A stretch of 14,775 nucleotides of DNA from Spirochaetaceae bacterium (GCA_031257135.1 JAIRPH010000129.1:1-14775); one strand, 5' to 3'. Positions 1 to 7,347 are shown, counted from the stretch's first letter. Numbers and translations are program-made. The notes: generated by a model from the sequence alone, not told the origin.

Positions 1-456
1 TGGGTTGTCCGGCCCGATAACCTCTGCCTTGAATTGCTTGTTCCCGCCTTTGTATACACGGGTAGACTGCGGAGTTACGTCTACGCGGGTTACGCTCGAC
101 ACGACGGCAACGGCTTCCCTGCCCCATTTAGTTTTATCTACGGTGGAGGTTGCTATTACCTTAATGAAGGACTCGGTCTCATCCGTCGCCGCGGTGAGCA
201 CGCCGGTATTGGGATCGATCTTGGTTCCCGATTTGTAGTAGATGCCTGGTTCAAGAGACCATGTTACAGTCTGATCCTCCGTCCCTAGAACCTCCCATCT
301 GAATTCCACAGTTCCGCCTTTGACCATGCTTTGATCCTGTGGCGTTACGACGGAAGTTCCCGTGTGCGCCGGTTCACGCGACGTCAGCGCGGCGTTTCCC
401 GGGGGGATGTTCCCGGAGTGCCGCTCTAGAGCCTGAAACCCGCCGGACAAGGCGGA
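1..456 (-). CDS. Bacterial Ig-like (Big_2-type) repeat protein, partial at left edge, 5' end unclear
   Basis: The minus strand is open from a TAA at 459-457 to the window edge. It encodes one complete and one partial Ig-like repeat. The first contains VVTPQDQSMVKGG, then VEFRWEV, DQTVTWSLEPG, a K-x-D-PNTGVLTA strand and ESFIKVIATS. The second begins RVDVTPQSTRVYKGG, then FKAEVIGP. The two VTPQ...KGG segments align without gaps, which is typical of group 2 bacterial Ig-like domains in secreted or surface proteins. No signal peptide is seen. An ATG at 327 has AGGA seven bases upstream, but it falls inside the first repeat; a TTG at 450 is the only earlier start of note. The domain therefore begins before any convincing start, which suggests a truncated or frameshifted 5' end. 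The domain call is firm; gene integrity is doubtful. Confidence 0.6.
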
Positions 457-476
457 TTACGGCATCCGCGCCGAGT

Positions 477-683
477 CTGAACGTCCTCCACACTCACGGC
501 GTCATCCCCATGCTGGAAGGGCGTATCGAGCCGGGAGAAACGCTGTTCATAACCGCGGTATCCGCAGGCGACCCGGAGCCGGTTTCGGCGCGGCGTTTTC
601 CTGCGGTAAAGGTCTCCGCGGACGGAAGCGTCAGTATCACTGACGCTCAGGGAAACGCACAAACCATAACCGGCTGGCGCTAA
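477..683 (+). pseudogene. Unidentified plus-strand coding fragment, 5' end lost or unclear
   Basis: This 68-codon stretch ends at TAA 681-683 and has codon use like the real genes nearby. It reads as an ordered protein end: LNVLHTHGVIP, then MLEGRIEPGETLFITAV, AVKVSADGSVSITDA and a final TITGWR. The open frame extends left to an ATG at 339, but that part lies opposite the Ig-like gene and reads as low-complexity Arg-rich sequence, so it is not believed. An ATG at 510 has no ribosome binding site. Around 437-476 a neighbouring plus frame (PPDKADYGIRAES) looks more coding, which would fit a frameshift near 477. I do not recognise the family. It may be the decayed 3' end of a larger gene, or a small unknown gene. 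Confidence 0.35.
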
Positions 684-896
684 AACTCCGCAGAGACGCC
701 GACGGGATACACCATAACTGTTTCACTATCGGCGGAACATTCTGTTTTCATATATTGTATTCCAGTAGTTCCGCCGATAATATTTATACTTCTACCTTTG
801 GTAATTTTTATCTTCGTTTCACGGCGTTTAGGGATTCTTTTTAATTCAGATCCTGCACTACCGTGCCTCCGGATTTTAACGCCCTTACTCCCTGTT
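684..896. other. Gene-poor stretch downstream of dctP
   Basis: No gene with a start codon and ribosome binding site is evident. The minus strand has an open frame without a usable start that ends with TAG at about 683-681 and includes GRSINIIGGTTGIQYMKTE. A second short frame ends VQDLN. These could be gene remains, but neither is recognisable. The only clear structure is the 12-bp inverted repeat listed separately. AT content rises over 740-850. Confidence 0.4.
727..779. repeat. 12-bp perfect inverted repeat with 29-nt loop
   Basis: TATCGGCGGAAC (727-738) is perfectly complementary to GTTCCGCCGATA (768-779). The intervening 29 nt are AT-rich. On the plus strand the right arm is followed by an AT-rich run but no true T-tract; on the minus strand there is none. 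It could be an imperfect terminator between the plus-strand fragment and the TRAP operon, the footprint of a small mobile sequence, or a binding site. Confidence 0.5.
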
Positions 897-1922
897 CTAA
901 TTTGTCTCCCGCGCCCGTTTGACTATATCCGCGTAGGCGGCATAAGCCGGCTCATCGTAGAGCGGCAACAACGCGTCTTGGAAAAGTTTTTTCTCGCCTG
1001 GGGTCAGTTCGGTGATGTTACAACCGGCGTCCCGGGCGGCTTTCTCGTATTTCGCTTCGGCTTCAAGCCATGAAGCGCGTTCTATTTTTGCGCCTTCTGC
1101 CGCGCCTTCTTTGACTATCTGCTTCTCGGCGTCCGACAGGCTGTTCCACACGCTGACATTGATGAGTACCATTTCCGGAGACGCCATATGTCCGTCAACG
1201 GTGAAGTGCTTGGCAACCTCGTAATGGGCGGCGGTGATATAGGACGGCCAGTTGTTTTCCGCCCCGTCGATAATGCCGTTCTGGATGCCCGGGTATACTT
1301 CGGGGTATGCCATAGGCGTGGGCGAAGCGCCCAGCGCGCGAATCATCCCCATCATAAGGGCGCTGTCCTGTACGCGGATTTTGAGTCCCTTCATGTCATC
1401 GGGAGTCTTAATGTCCCTCTTGGAGTTGTAAAAGTTGCGGAAGCCCGCGTCAAACCAGCAGAGTCCCAGCAGGTTTTGTTTTTGCAGGGATTCCATCAGT
1501 TCTGTACCGATAGGCCCGTCCAGCACCTTGAACATATGGACGCGGTCGCGGAACAGGAAGGGCATTGCCAAGGCGTTCACCACAGGATTAATTGCGGATA
1601 ACGGGTTAAGCCCTACCCGGATAAAGTGGATGTCGCCGGTCTGGGTCTGCTCGATGGTGGTCTTCTCGTCGCCCAGCACCGAATTGTTGTACACCTCAAT
1701 CTTGATAGCGCCGCCGGTTTTTTCCTCGATATACTTCGCCATCGCCAAATCGCCGAGTACCGTAGGGTAGCCGTCCGGCTGGTTATCCGCCATACGAAAC
1801 ACCCTGGGCTTGGGCGCCGCGCTCGCTACGCCCGCCGCGCTTTCAGTTTTCTTTTGGCACGCCGTAAACAGCATCGTCAATGCCGCCGCAAGCAAAATCA
1901 ATGGGCTTGCCGTTTTTTTCAT
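897..1922 (-). CDS. dctP: TRAP transporter solute-binding lipoprotein, DctP family
   Basis: This is the 341-residue extracytoplasmic solute receptor of a tripartite ATP-independent periplasmic transporter, which hands a carboxylate substrate to the DctQM membrane complex. Residues 1-22 form a lipoprotein signal with lipobox LFTAC (Cys22), so it is probably membrane-anchored. The mature part has DctP-family landmarks: an early VFRMADNQPDGYP strand, VYNNSVLGDEK, and LKIRVQD at 180-186. Arg183 there is at the position expected to bind the substrate carboxylate. IIDGAENNWPSY (about 207-218) follows. That last segment resembles the branch of the family linked to sugar acids, but the substrate is an inference. 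AAGGAG lies eight bases before ATG 1922. It is the last gene of a Q-M-P operon, 55 nt after dctM. Length is normal for the family. Confidence 0.93.
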   Translation of the reverse strand: MKKTASPLILLAAALTMLFTACQKKTESAAGVASAAPKPRVFRMADNQPDGYPTVLGDLAMAKYIEEKTGGAIKIEVYNNSVLGDEKTTIEQTQTGDIHFIRVGLNPLSAINPVVNALAMPFLFRDRVHMFKVLDGPIGTELMESLQKQNLLGLCWFDAGFRNFYNSKRDIKTPDDMKGLKIRVQDSALMMGMIRALGASPTPMAYPEVYPGIQNGIIDGAENNWPSYITAAHYEVAKHFTVDGHMASPEMVLINVSVWNSLSDAEKQIVKEGAAEGAKIERASWLEAEAKYEKAARDAGCNITELTPGEKKLFQDALLPLYDEPAYAAYADIVKRARETN

Positions 1923-1938
1923 TGTTTTCTCCTTAATA

Positions 1939-1964
1939 GTTAATCTTAACCGGCCCGAAGCCGG
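1939..1964 (-). promoter_or_regulatory. Intercistronic dyads between dctM and dctP
   Basis: Two small dyads occupy the 55-nt gap ahead of dctP: GTTAA-tc-TTAAC at 1939-1950 and CCGGC/GCCGG arms at 1950-1954 and 1960-1964. Such stems between a permease gene and a binding-protein gene can stabilise the downstream mRNA or tune expression of the more abundant binding protein. That role is inferred from the position only. Confidence 0.35.
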
Positions 1965-1977
1965 GTTGATTCAAATG

Positions 1978-3282
1978 TCACTTTCCGAACATCAGGTTCG
2001 GCACGGTCATAGAAAAGGCAGGCACGAACGTGAGCAACAGCAGGACTATCACCATGGTCACATAGAAAGGAACCATCGCCTTGGCAGTCTGCTCTATCTT
2101 GATTCCCGCAATGGAACTGCCCACGAACAGCACCGTCCCCACCGGCGGGGTTAATAGTCCGATAGATAGGTTCAGCATCATCATGATACCGAACTGAATG
2201 GGATCCATGCCGATAACCGGAGAAGTCACCACGGGTACCAGAATCGGCGCGGCTATCAGGATGAGCGGTGCCATGTCCATGACGCAACCCAAGATGAGTA
2301 GCGAGAAGTTGATAAGCAGTAACAGCACGACACGATTCTGGCTGATTCCCAAGAGTCCCTGGGTGATAAGGCTTGGTATACGCAAAACGGTCATCATGTA
2401 GCCGAATGCCGAAGACGCCGCTATCAGGGTCATCACCATCGCCAAAGTCCGCAACGTGCGCTTGAGTATGGGCCACACGTCCTTGATCGTGATTTTCCGG
2501 TAGAAGCAGAGCGCCACGATAAACCCCCAAATACAGGCAAGCACCGAAGATTCGTTGGCGGTGACGATGCCGGTGAATACGCCGCCTATGATAAGCACTA
2601 CCGTGAACAGCCCCAGCAGGCTGTCGGCGGTGATTTTGAGTGCTTCTTTGGGCGTGTATTTGCCGCCCCGGGGGTAATTGCGTTTGACGGACATGATATA
2701 GCAGATTGTCATGAGGGCGATTCCCAACAGGACGCCCGGCACCAGTCCCGCCATAAAGAGCTTGCCCACAGAAAGCCCGCCGATGGCGGACGCGTAGATG
2801 ATCATGTTGTGGCTTGGCGGTATCAGTACGCCCTGACAGGCGCTGGCGATGGTGACGCACACCGAAAAGTCCGCGTCATAGCCTTGTTTTTTCATCATAT
2901 CGATTTCCAGCGGACCAAGCGACGAGGTGTCCGCCACAGCGGAGCCGGAAATGCCGCCGAAGAACATACTGGCGACCACGTTGACCATCGCCAGCCCGCC
3001 TCTCATACGCCCCACCATCACGTCGGCGAGTTTTACCAGCCGGTCGGAGATACCGCCTGCGCCCATGATTTCCCCCGCGAGAATAAAGAAGGGAATCGCC
3101 AACAGCGAGAACGAGTCCACGCCGCTCACCATTTTTTGCGTGATTGCGCCCAGCGAAATTCCCTTGTATGCCGCGGTAGCGAATGCCGCAAACGCCAGCG
3201 AGAACGCTATGGGGAATTTGATAATTACCAGCACCAGAAAAAGCCCTATCAACAGGGCGATAGCTACGGGGTCTACGGTCAT
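1978..3282 (-). CDS. dctM: TRAP transporter large permease subunit, DctM family
   Basis: This 434-residue hydrophobic protein is the large, ion-coupled membrane subunit of the TRAP transporter. It has the expected 11-12 membrane segments, starting with ALLIGLFLVLVIIKFPIAFSLAFA. Family landmarks include LLAIPFFILAGEIMGAGGISDRL (about 60-82), GGLAMVNVVASMFFGGISGSAVADTSSLG and PPVGTVLF near the C-terminus. The ATG at 3282-3280 overlaps the dctQ stop as ATGA, so translation is probably coupled. Length and motifs are complete, with no frameshift. Confidence 0.95.
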   Translation of the reverse strand: MTVDPVAIALLIGLFLVLVIIKFPIAFSLAFAAFATAAYKGISLGAITQKMVSGVDSFSLLAIPFFILAGEIMGAGGISDRLVKLADVMVGRMRGGLAMVNVVASMFFGGISGSAVADTSSLGPLEIDMMKKQGYDADFSVCVTIASACQGVLIPPSHNMIIYASAIGGLSVGKLFMAGLVPGVLLGIALMTICYIMSVKRNYPRGGKYTPKEALKITADSLLGLFTVVLIIGGVFTGIVTANESSVLACIWGFIVALCFYRKITIKDVWPILKRTLRTLAMVMTLIAASSAFGYMMTVLRIPSLITQGLLGISQNRVVLLLLINFSLLILGCVMDMAPLILIAAPILVPVVTSPVIGMDPIQFGIMMMLNLSIGLLTPPVGTVLFVGSSIAGIKIEQTAKAMVPFYVTMVIVLLLLTFVPAFSMTVPNLMFGK

Positions 3283-3806
3283 AGCGTGGCATCCTTTTTA
3301 GTAAAATCGCCCTGCTGTTGCTGGGCTTCGTCGGTACCATATTTGAAGTGGTCATAAATCTGATACACAGCTATCAGGGCGACCAGCACTCCCACCGCGG
3401 TGGGAAAGACGTACTGGTAGCCGACCGGAATGCCCGATCCCGGCAGGATGTTGTATTTTAATTTAGTAAAATAAGGACCCATATTGATGCTCATCATGAT
3501 TCCCATGGCGCAGATAAGGACTTTTCCGATAATCTCCAGCGGTAGCCGGATTTTCTTGAACCCCCTGTCGGTGATGATAGTCAGGGCTATATGGATTTTG
3601 TCCCGTACGCCCACGGCTATTCCGATGAAGCAAAACAAAATCATCAACTGGCGGGCTATCTCTTCCGTCCAGCCGGGAGTATTGCTAAAAAAATACCGCA
3701 TCACTACCTGGATAACCACTACGACCAGCATAGCCGCCAAGCTCAATCCCGCTACGATTTCAAACGCCGAGCAGACGGCGTTGATTACTTTTTTGTACAA
3801 GCTCAC
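3279..3806 (-). CDS. dctQ: TRAP transporter small permease subunit, DctQ family
   Basis: This 175-residue protein has four predicted membrane helices and is the small membrane subunit that pairs with DctM. Typical DctQ features are VVVVIQVVMRYFFSNTPGWTEEIARQLMI (about 27-55), where the W-x-EE-x-AR motif is family-characteristic, followed by GVRDKIHIALTII. The start is a GTG at 3806-3804, preceded by GGAGG with good spacing. It is the first gene of the operon; the order Q-M-P differs from the common P-Q-M order. A Gln/Lys-rich tail ends in the 4-nt overlap with dctM. Confidence 0.93.
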   Translation of the reverse strand: MSLYKKVINAVCSAFEIVAGLSLAAMLVVVVIQVVMRYFFSNTPGWTEEIARQLMILFCFIGIAVGVRDKIHIALTIITDRGFKKIRLPLEIIGKVLICAMGIMMSINMGPYFTKLKYNILPGSGIPVGYQYVFPTAVGVLVALIAVYQIYDHFKYGTDEAQQQQGDFTKKDATL

Positions 3807-3847
3807 TATATTCCTCCGTATAGTTTGCTCCGAAAACGGTCACTATG

Positions 3848-3864
3848 CAATGGCAACGCCATTG
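3848..3864 (-). promoter_or_regulatory. Dyad in the dctQ leader
   Basis: CAATGGC-aac-GCCATTG is a perfect 7-bp inverted repeat with a 3-nt centre. It lies between the predicted promoter and the dctQ ribosome binding site. It could be an operator for a dimeric regulator or an mRNA hairpin in the roughly 88-nt leader. Confidence 0.45.
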
Positions 3865-3900
3865 TTTTGCTAAGGAAATACTGATTCTGAACGCAACTAA

Positions 3901-3929
3901 ATAATACCTTTTTGGCGTCTTGTGGTCAA
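3901..3929 (-). promoter_or_regulatory. Predicted sigma70-type promoter of the dctQMP operon
   Basis: Read on the minus strand: TTGACC (3929-3924), 17-nt spacer, TATTAT (3906-3901). Both boxes match consensus at five of six positions with ideal spacing. Transcription should start near 3894. The -35 box sits within a small dyad, CTTG-N4-CAAG at 3919-3930, which may be an operator. Confidence 0.7.
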
Positions 3930-3930
3930 G

Positions 3931-4105
3931 GGTCATACGCGATATGTCATTCAAATCTTTAGTGATTTGTGAAACGCGCCTTTGATTTAGCAAGTTTCCA
4001 AAAAAACCGCAAGAGGTGAGGCGATAATTCCAGCGGAATTTTCTAGCTTTCAGCATGGAGGCGGTTCCGCGGACGCCGCGCCACTCATGCGCTGGTATCG
4101 GCGTC
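3931..4105. other. Gene-free core of the 350-bp divergent region between dctQ and the ABC operon
   Basis: No supported gene lies here. A minus-strand frame is open across 3760-4113, but it lacks a ribosome binding site, runs over the promoter and overlaps the start of dctQ. GC content is uneven: an AT-rich block (3930-4045) with a run of seven A, then a GC-rich block (4055-4105). A dyad at 4026-4040 is listed separately. A search for a cobalamin-riboswitch signature found only a weak partial resemblance and no GCCACTG box. Confidence 0.4.
4026..4040. promoter_or_regulatory. Palindromic site upstream of the ABC importer operon
   Basis: AATTCC-agc-GGAATT is a perfect 6-bp inverted repeat with a 3-nt centre, about 65 bp upstream of the predicted -35 box. 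It is a candidate operator for a metal- or substrate-responsive regulator. It does not match a Fur box that I could defend. Confidence 0.35.
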
Positions 4106-4135
4106 TTGACCATATTCGGCGTATCTTGTTATGGT
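4106..4135 (+). promoter_or_regulatory. Predicted sigma70-type promoter of the ABC importer operon
   Basis: TTGACC (4106-4111), 18-nt spacer, TATGGT (4130-4135). The -35 matches five of six and the -10 four of six. Its position, ending 21 nt before the start codon, implies a very short leader containing the ribosome binding site GGAGG at about 4144-4148. Confidence 0.5.
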
Positions 4136-4156
4136 TAATTTCTGGAGGATTTTGCT

Positions 4157-5248
4157 ATGGTATGCAGACCGTATATGCTGGTCTTGATTTTTGCCCTTGC
4201 CGGAGCCGGACTATATCCTGCGGGGGTACGCTCGGATAGGAAGCCGCAAAGCGCGCCGGAATTGATAACCTTTACCGACTCTACGGGACGGCGCGTCGAG
4301 ATTCCCGGGAACCTCGCGAGAGTCAGCGCATCGGGACCTTTGGCGCAGATGTTCCTGATTGCCATCGCGCCGGAACAGCTCTGTACCATTACGGCTCCGT
4401 TTCCGCCGGAACAGGCGGAGTTTATGCCTGAGCGTCTTTCAAAACTTCCCGCGATAGGACAGTTTTACAACACGGCGAACCTAAACCTTGAAGAGGTTGC
4501 CGCCATCGCGCCGGAAATCGTGATTGACGTAGGCGAAATGAAAGCCGGCATCGCCGCGGATATGGACGCTATTTCCAAGTCCATTGCGGTTCCTGCGGTT
4601 CATATTACTGCAACCCTGCAATCGACTCCCGACGCGTTCCGCGCTCTGGGCAAACTCTTAGGGCAGGAAGCGAAAGGCGAAGCTCTGGCGGCGTTTTGCG
4701 AGAAAACCCTCGCAACGGCGCAGGAGGTTATGGCGCGCGTGGGGGATAATAAGAAATCGGTTCTGTACTGTCTGGGCAAGCAAGGGCTGAACGTTTTAGC
4801 GGCTGGGACCTTTCATTCGCAAGCGGTGGATTGGCTGGCGGATAATCGGGCGGCAATACCGAATCCATCTTCCCGAAGCGGCGGCAATGAAACCAACATG
4901 GAACAACTGCTTCTCTGGGACCCGGATATACTTTTCTTCGGCTTCGACAGCGTATATACCTTTGACAGCGCGTATGCCGCGGCAAAGTCTGATCCCCTAT
5001 GGAAGCAGATGCGGGCGGTTCAGAATGGGAATTACTTCGACGTACCTCAAAGTCCGTATAATTGGCTGGGAAGTCCGCCGTCCATCAACCGCTATCTGGG
5101 GATACTCTGGATGCTGAAGATACTCTATCCTGAATACGCGCGCTTCGATTTGTACGCCGAAACCGCCGAATATTACCGGCTGTTCTACGGCTACGAGCTT
5201 TCCCGAGAACGGTTCGGCCGGCTTATGATCAACAGCGGTTCATTCTAA
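4157..5248 (+). CDS. ABC importer periplasmic binding protein, iron-chelate/haem/cobalamin class
   Basis: This 363-residue protein is predicted to capture a metal chelate outside the cytoplasmic membrane and deliver it to the permease encoded next. The N-terminus (VCRPYMLVLIFALAGAGLYPAG) is a signal sequence. The mature part is a Peripla_BP_2 (PF01497-type) fold: ITFTDSTGRRVEIPGNLARV at about 38-57, the LNLEEVAAIAPEIVID strand-helix unit, LLLWDPDILFFG, then FDVPQSPYNWLGSPPS (Y301, N302, W303), a hallmark of the iron-siderophore/vitamin B12 class. ATG 4157 follows GGAGG with good spacing. The stop codon directly abuts the permease start. The family is firm; the exact ligand cannot be read from sequence. 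It lacks an obvious lipobox, unlike many binding proteins in spirochaetes. Confidence 0.9.
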   Translation: MVCRPYMLVLIFALAGAGLYPAGVRSDRKPQSAPELITFTDSTGRRVEIPGNLARVSASGPLAQMFLIAIAPEQLCTITAPFPPEQAEFMPERLSKLPAIGQFYNTANLNLEEVAAIAPEIVIDVGEMKAGIAADMDAISKSIAVPAVHITATLQSTPDAFRALGKLLGQEAKGEALAAFCEKTLATAQEVMARVGDNKKSVLYCLGKQGLNVLAAGTFHSQAVDWLADNRAAIPNPSSRSGGNETNMEQLLLWDPDILFFGFDSVYTFDSAYAAAKSDPLWKQMRAVQNGNYFDVPQSPYNWLGSPPSINRYLGILWMLKILYPEYARFDLYAETAEYYRLFYGYELSRERFGRLMINSGSF

Positions 5249-6253
5249 ATGCGTCAGATTGTCAGGGGTTACGCGGGGGTTATCGTTCTGCTGGGAATTC
5301 TGCTGGTCGCCGCGGTTTTGGTTTCGCTGTCCCTGGGGCGGTATCCCATTCCGATTAGCGCAATGATTGCCCGTTTTCTGGGATTCAGCGGCTTTGATTC
5401 GCCCCGCGCGGAGGCGATCCTGTTCAACGTGCGGCTTCCCCGGATTCTGCTTGCCTGTCTTGTGGGGACATCCCTTGCCGCCGCGGGAGCCGCGTATCAG
5501 GGGGTATTTCAGAATCCCCTTGCCGCGCCGGATATTCTGGGCGCATCCGGGGGCGCGGCCGCGGGCGCGACCTTAGCGATTCTGCTCAGGCTCCCGGGAC
5601 CGATGATCACGGTTTTCGCGTTTACCGCAAGTTTGCTGACTATCGCCTTAGTCATGTTCATCGGAGGGCGGGTGCGGGGCAAGAAAATCATCGGTCTCAT
5701 TCTTGCGGGGTTGATGATTTCTTCCTTAAATAACGCCGCGGTTTCGTTTATGAAGCTTGCCGCGGACCCGAACAGCGTACTTCCTGAAATCGTGTATTGG
5801 CTTATGGGGTCTCTGGCAAAAACGAATCCTTCATCGCTGTCTTTTGCGGTTCTTCCCATAGCTGTAGGCGTCGCGCCTCTGCTTATTTTTCGGTGGCGCA
5901 TCAATCTCCTGACCCTGAGCGAAGACGAAGCCCGCACCATGGGCGTAAATGTGAGACGTCTCCGGCTGATCGTTATCCTGAGTTCCACGCTGATTACCGC
6001 GGCCGCGGTTTCGGTGAGCGGCATCATCGGCTGGGCGGGACTGGTGATTCCTCATCTGACGCGGCGTTTTGTGGGCAGTAATTACCGGTATCTCATGCCC
6101 GCGTCGATGCTGTTCGGCGCGCTCTTTCTTCTGATTATCGACGACGTATCCCGCAATCTTTTTGCGACGGAAATCCCTCTGGGAATTCTCACCTCGCTGA
6201 TTGGCGCGCCGTTTTTTCTGTGGCTTATCACTCGGAAAGGAGACGTATGGTGA
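5249..6253 (+). CDS. ABC importer permease, FecCD/BtuC family
   Basis: This 334-residue integral membrane protein forms the homodimeric channel of the metal-chelate importer. FecCD-family landmarks are present: LFNVRLPRILLACLVGTSLAAAGA (about 58-81), AYQGVFQNPLAAPDILGASGGAAAGA, GRVRGKKIIGLILAGLMISSL, and GIIGWAGLVIPHLTRRFVG near the C-terminus, the loop that contacts the ATPase. Hydrophobic segments fit nine to ten helices. The start ATG follows the preceding TAA with no gap and a poor ribosome binding site, so it is probably translated by coupling. The C-terminus overlaps the ATPase gene by 7 nt. The gene appears intact. Confidence 0.94.
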   Translation: MRQIVRGYAGVIVLLGILLVAAVLVSLSLGRYPIPISAMIARFLGFSGFDSPRAEAILFNVRLPRILLACLVGTSLAAAGAAYQGVFQNPLAAPDILGASGGAAAGATLAILLRLPGPMITVFAFTASLLTIALVMFIGGRVRGKKIIGLILAGLMISSLNNAAVSFMKLAADPNSVLPEIVYWLMGSLAKTNPSSLSFAVLPIAVGVAPLLIFRWRINLLTLSEDEARTMGVNVRRLRLIVILSSTLITAAAVSVSGIIGWAGLVIPHLTRRFVGSNYRYLMPASMLFGALFLLIIDDVSRNLFATEIPLGILTSLIGAPFFLWLITRKGDVW

Positions 6254-7038
6254 GTCTCGAAGTCCGCAATCTCGCGTTTTCCTACGGGGACCGAATTATT
6301 TTGCAGGATGTGCATTTCACCGTAGGCTCCGGCGAATTTCTCGCATTGCTGGGACCAAACGGCGCGGGAAAAAGCACGCTGTTCCGGTGTATGCTCGGTC
6401 TGGAACGGCCTAAAGCCGGCGAGGTACTGCTCGACGGCGAAGGCATCGAGAAAAAGCATCCGGCCGAGCTGGCTCGGCGGATTGCCTATATTCCGCAGAT
6501 ACACTATCCGTCGTTCAACTATTCTGTGCTGGACATGGTGCTGATGGGAACCGCGGCCCAAGGCAGAGAATGGTCTGCGCCGAATGAAGCCCAGCGGCGG
6601 TCCGCGGAAGAGGCTTTGGAACGAATCGGAGCCGGCCATTTACGGCAGAGGGACTTCCGCCAATTAAGCGGCGGCGAACAACAGTTGATCCTGATTGCGA
6701 GGGCTTTGGCGCAGAAAGCCTCGCTCCTCATCATGGATGAGCCTACGGCAAGCCTCGATTACGGCAATCAGTTGCGGGTTCTCTTTCAGATTAAAAGCCT
6801 CAATCGGCAGGGCTACAGTATTATTCTCAGCACCCACAATCCGGATCACGCGTTTCTATTTGCGGATCGGCTCTTGGCGCTCCACGATACGCGGGTTATC
6901 GCTTCAGGGACCCCCGCCGAGACCATCACGCCGGAACTCATCGCCGCGCTTTACGGCGTAAAGGTCGTCATACGCCGAAACGAACAGGGACTATTGAGCT
7001 GTATGCCGGATATTACGTTTTCCGGCGCAACTCCATAA
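6247..7038 (+). CDS. ABC importer ATP-binding protein, FepC/BtuD type
   Basis: This 263-residue cytoplasmic ATPase powers the importer. Visible motifs: Walker A GPNGAGKST (36-44), Q-loop Gln84 in IPQIHYPSF, signature LSGGEQQ (140-146), Walker B LLIMDEP (160-166), D-loop SLDYG, and switch His197 in STHNPDH. I chose the ATG at 6247 because AAGGAG lies just upstream and the protein then starts at the usual first strand (VSLEVRNLAFSYG). An in-frame ATG at 6220 would add nine residues without a ribosome binding site. It overlaps the permease stop by 7 nt. It is the last gene of the operon; no T-tract terminator follows, only GC-rich dyads around 7050-7085 and then the tandem repeats. Confidence 0.94.
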   Translation: MVSLEVRNLAFSYGDRIILQDVHFTVGSGEFLALLGPNGAGKSTLFRCMLGLERPKAGEVLLDGEGIEKKHPAELARRIAYIPQIHYPSFNYSVLDMVLMGTAAQGREWSAPNEAQRRSAEEALERIGAGHLRQRDFRQLSGGEQQLILIARALAQKASLLIMDEPTASLDYGNQLRVLFQIKSLNRQGYSIILSTHNPDHAFLFADRLLALHDTRVIASGTPAETITPELIAALYGVKVVIRRNEQGLLSCMPDITFSGATP

Positions 7039-7093
7039 TCCCTTCGCCGCGAAGCCGGTATCAGATGCCCCTCAACCGGCGCGGCTTGTACCC

Positions 7094-7282
7094 ATGCTAC
7101 GAAGGATTCGTACCATGATGAGAGAGATTCGTACCATGCTACGAGGGATTCGTACCATGCTACGAAGGATTCGTACCATGATGGGAGAGATTCATACCAT
7201 GCTACGAGGGATTCGTACCATGATGGGAGAGATTCATACCATGCTACGAAGGATTCGTACCATGATGGGAGAGATTCGTACC
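7094..7282. repeat. Tandem array of nine 21-bp units, with palindromic and non-palindromic unit types
   Basis: Nine 21-bp units stand head to tail without spacers, followed by a partial unit. Type A is ATG + CTACGARGGATTCGTAC + C and contains the dyad TACGAA-gga-TTCGTA. Type B is ATG + ATGRGAGAGATTCRTAC + C and has no internal dyad. Units 1-9 run A B A A B A B A B, so most of the array is a 42-bp A-B dimer repeat. Units differ at only a few positions, which suggests recent expansion. The array fills the junction between two convergent operons. It is open as (M-L/M-R/G-x-I-R/H-T)n because 21 is a multiple of three, but there is no ribosome binding site. Confidence 0.95.
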
Positions 7283-7347
7283 ATGAGATTCGTAGCAGAG
7301 CGTTCTTTGAAGCCTGTCTACTTCCGGTTATGGGTTGCGCGCTTTTT

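Noticed and set aside
339..476. Extension of the plus-strand fragment to ATG 339
   Set aside because: This part lies opposite a well-formed Ig-like domain and encodes Arg-rich low-complexity sequence, so the codons before about 477 are not believed.
3760..4113. 117-residue minus-strand open frame upstream of dctQ
   Set aside because: It has no ribosome binding site, runs through the strong dctQ promoter and leader, and overlaps the start of dctQ in another frame. Its composition is not like the neighbouring proteins.
4010..4156. Cobalamin riboswitch ahead of the ABC importer
   Set aside because: The GC-rich block has a vague resemblance (a GCCACT string), but the conserved box and supporting stems are not found, and the predicted promoter lies downstream of it.
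6220..6246. Upstream ATG for the ABC ATPase
   Set aside because: There is no ribosome binding site, whereas AAGGAG precedes the ATG at 6247, which also gives the usual N-terminus.
7039..7093. GC-rich dyads after the ABC ATPase as an intrinsic terminator
   Set aside because: Short complementary arms exist (CTTCG/CGAAG and GCCGGT/ACCGGC), but no T-tract follows.
7094..7282. CRISPR array
   Set aside because: Units are contiguous without unique spacers, and no cas genes are nearby.
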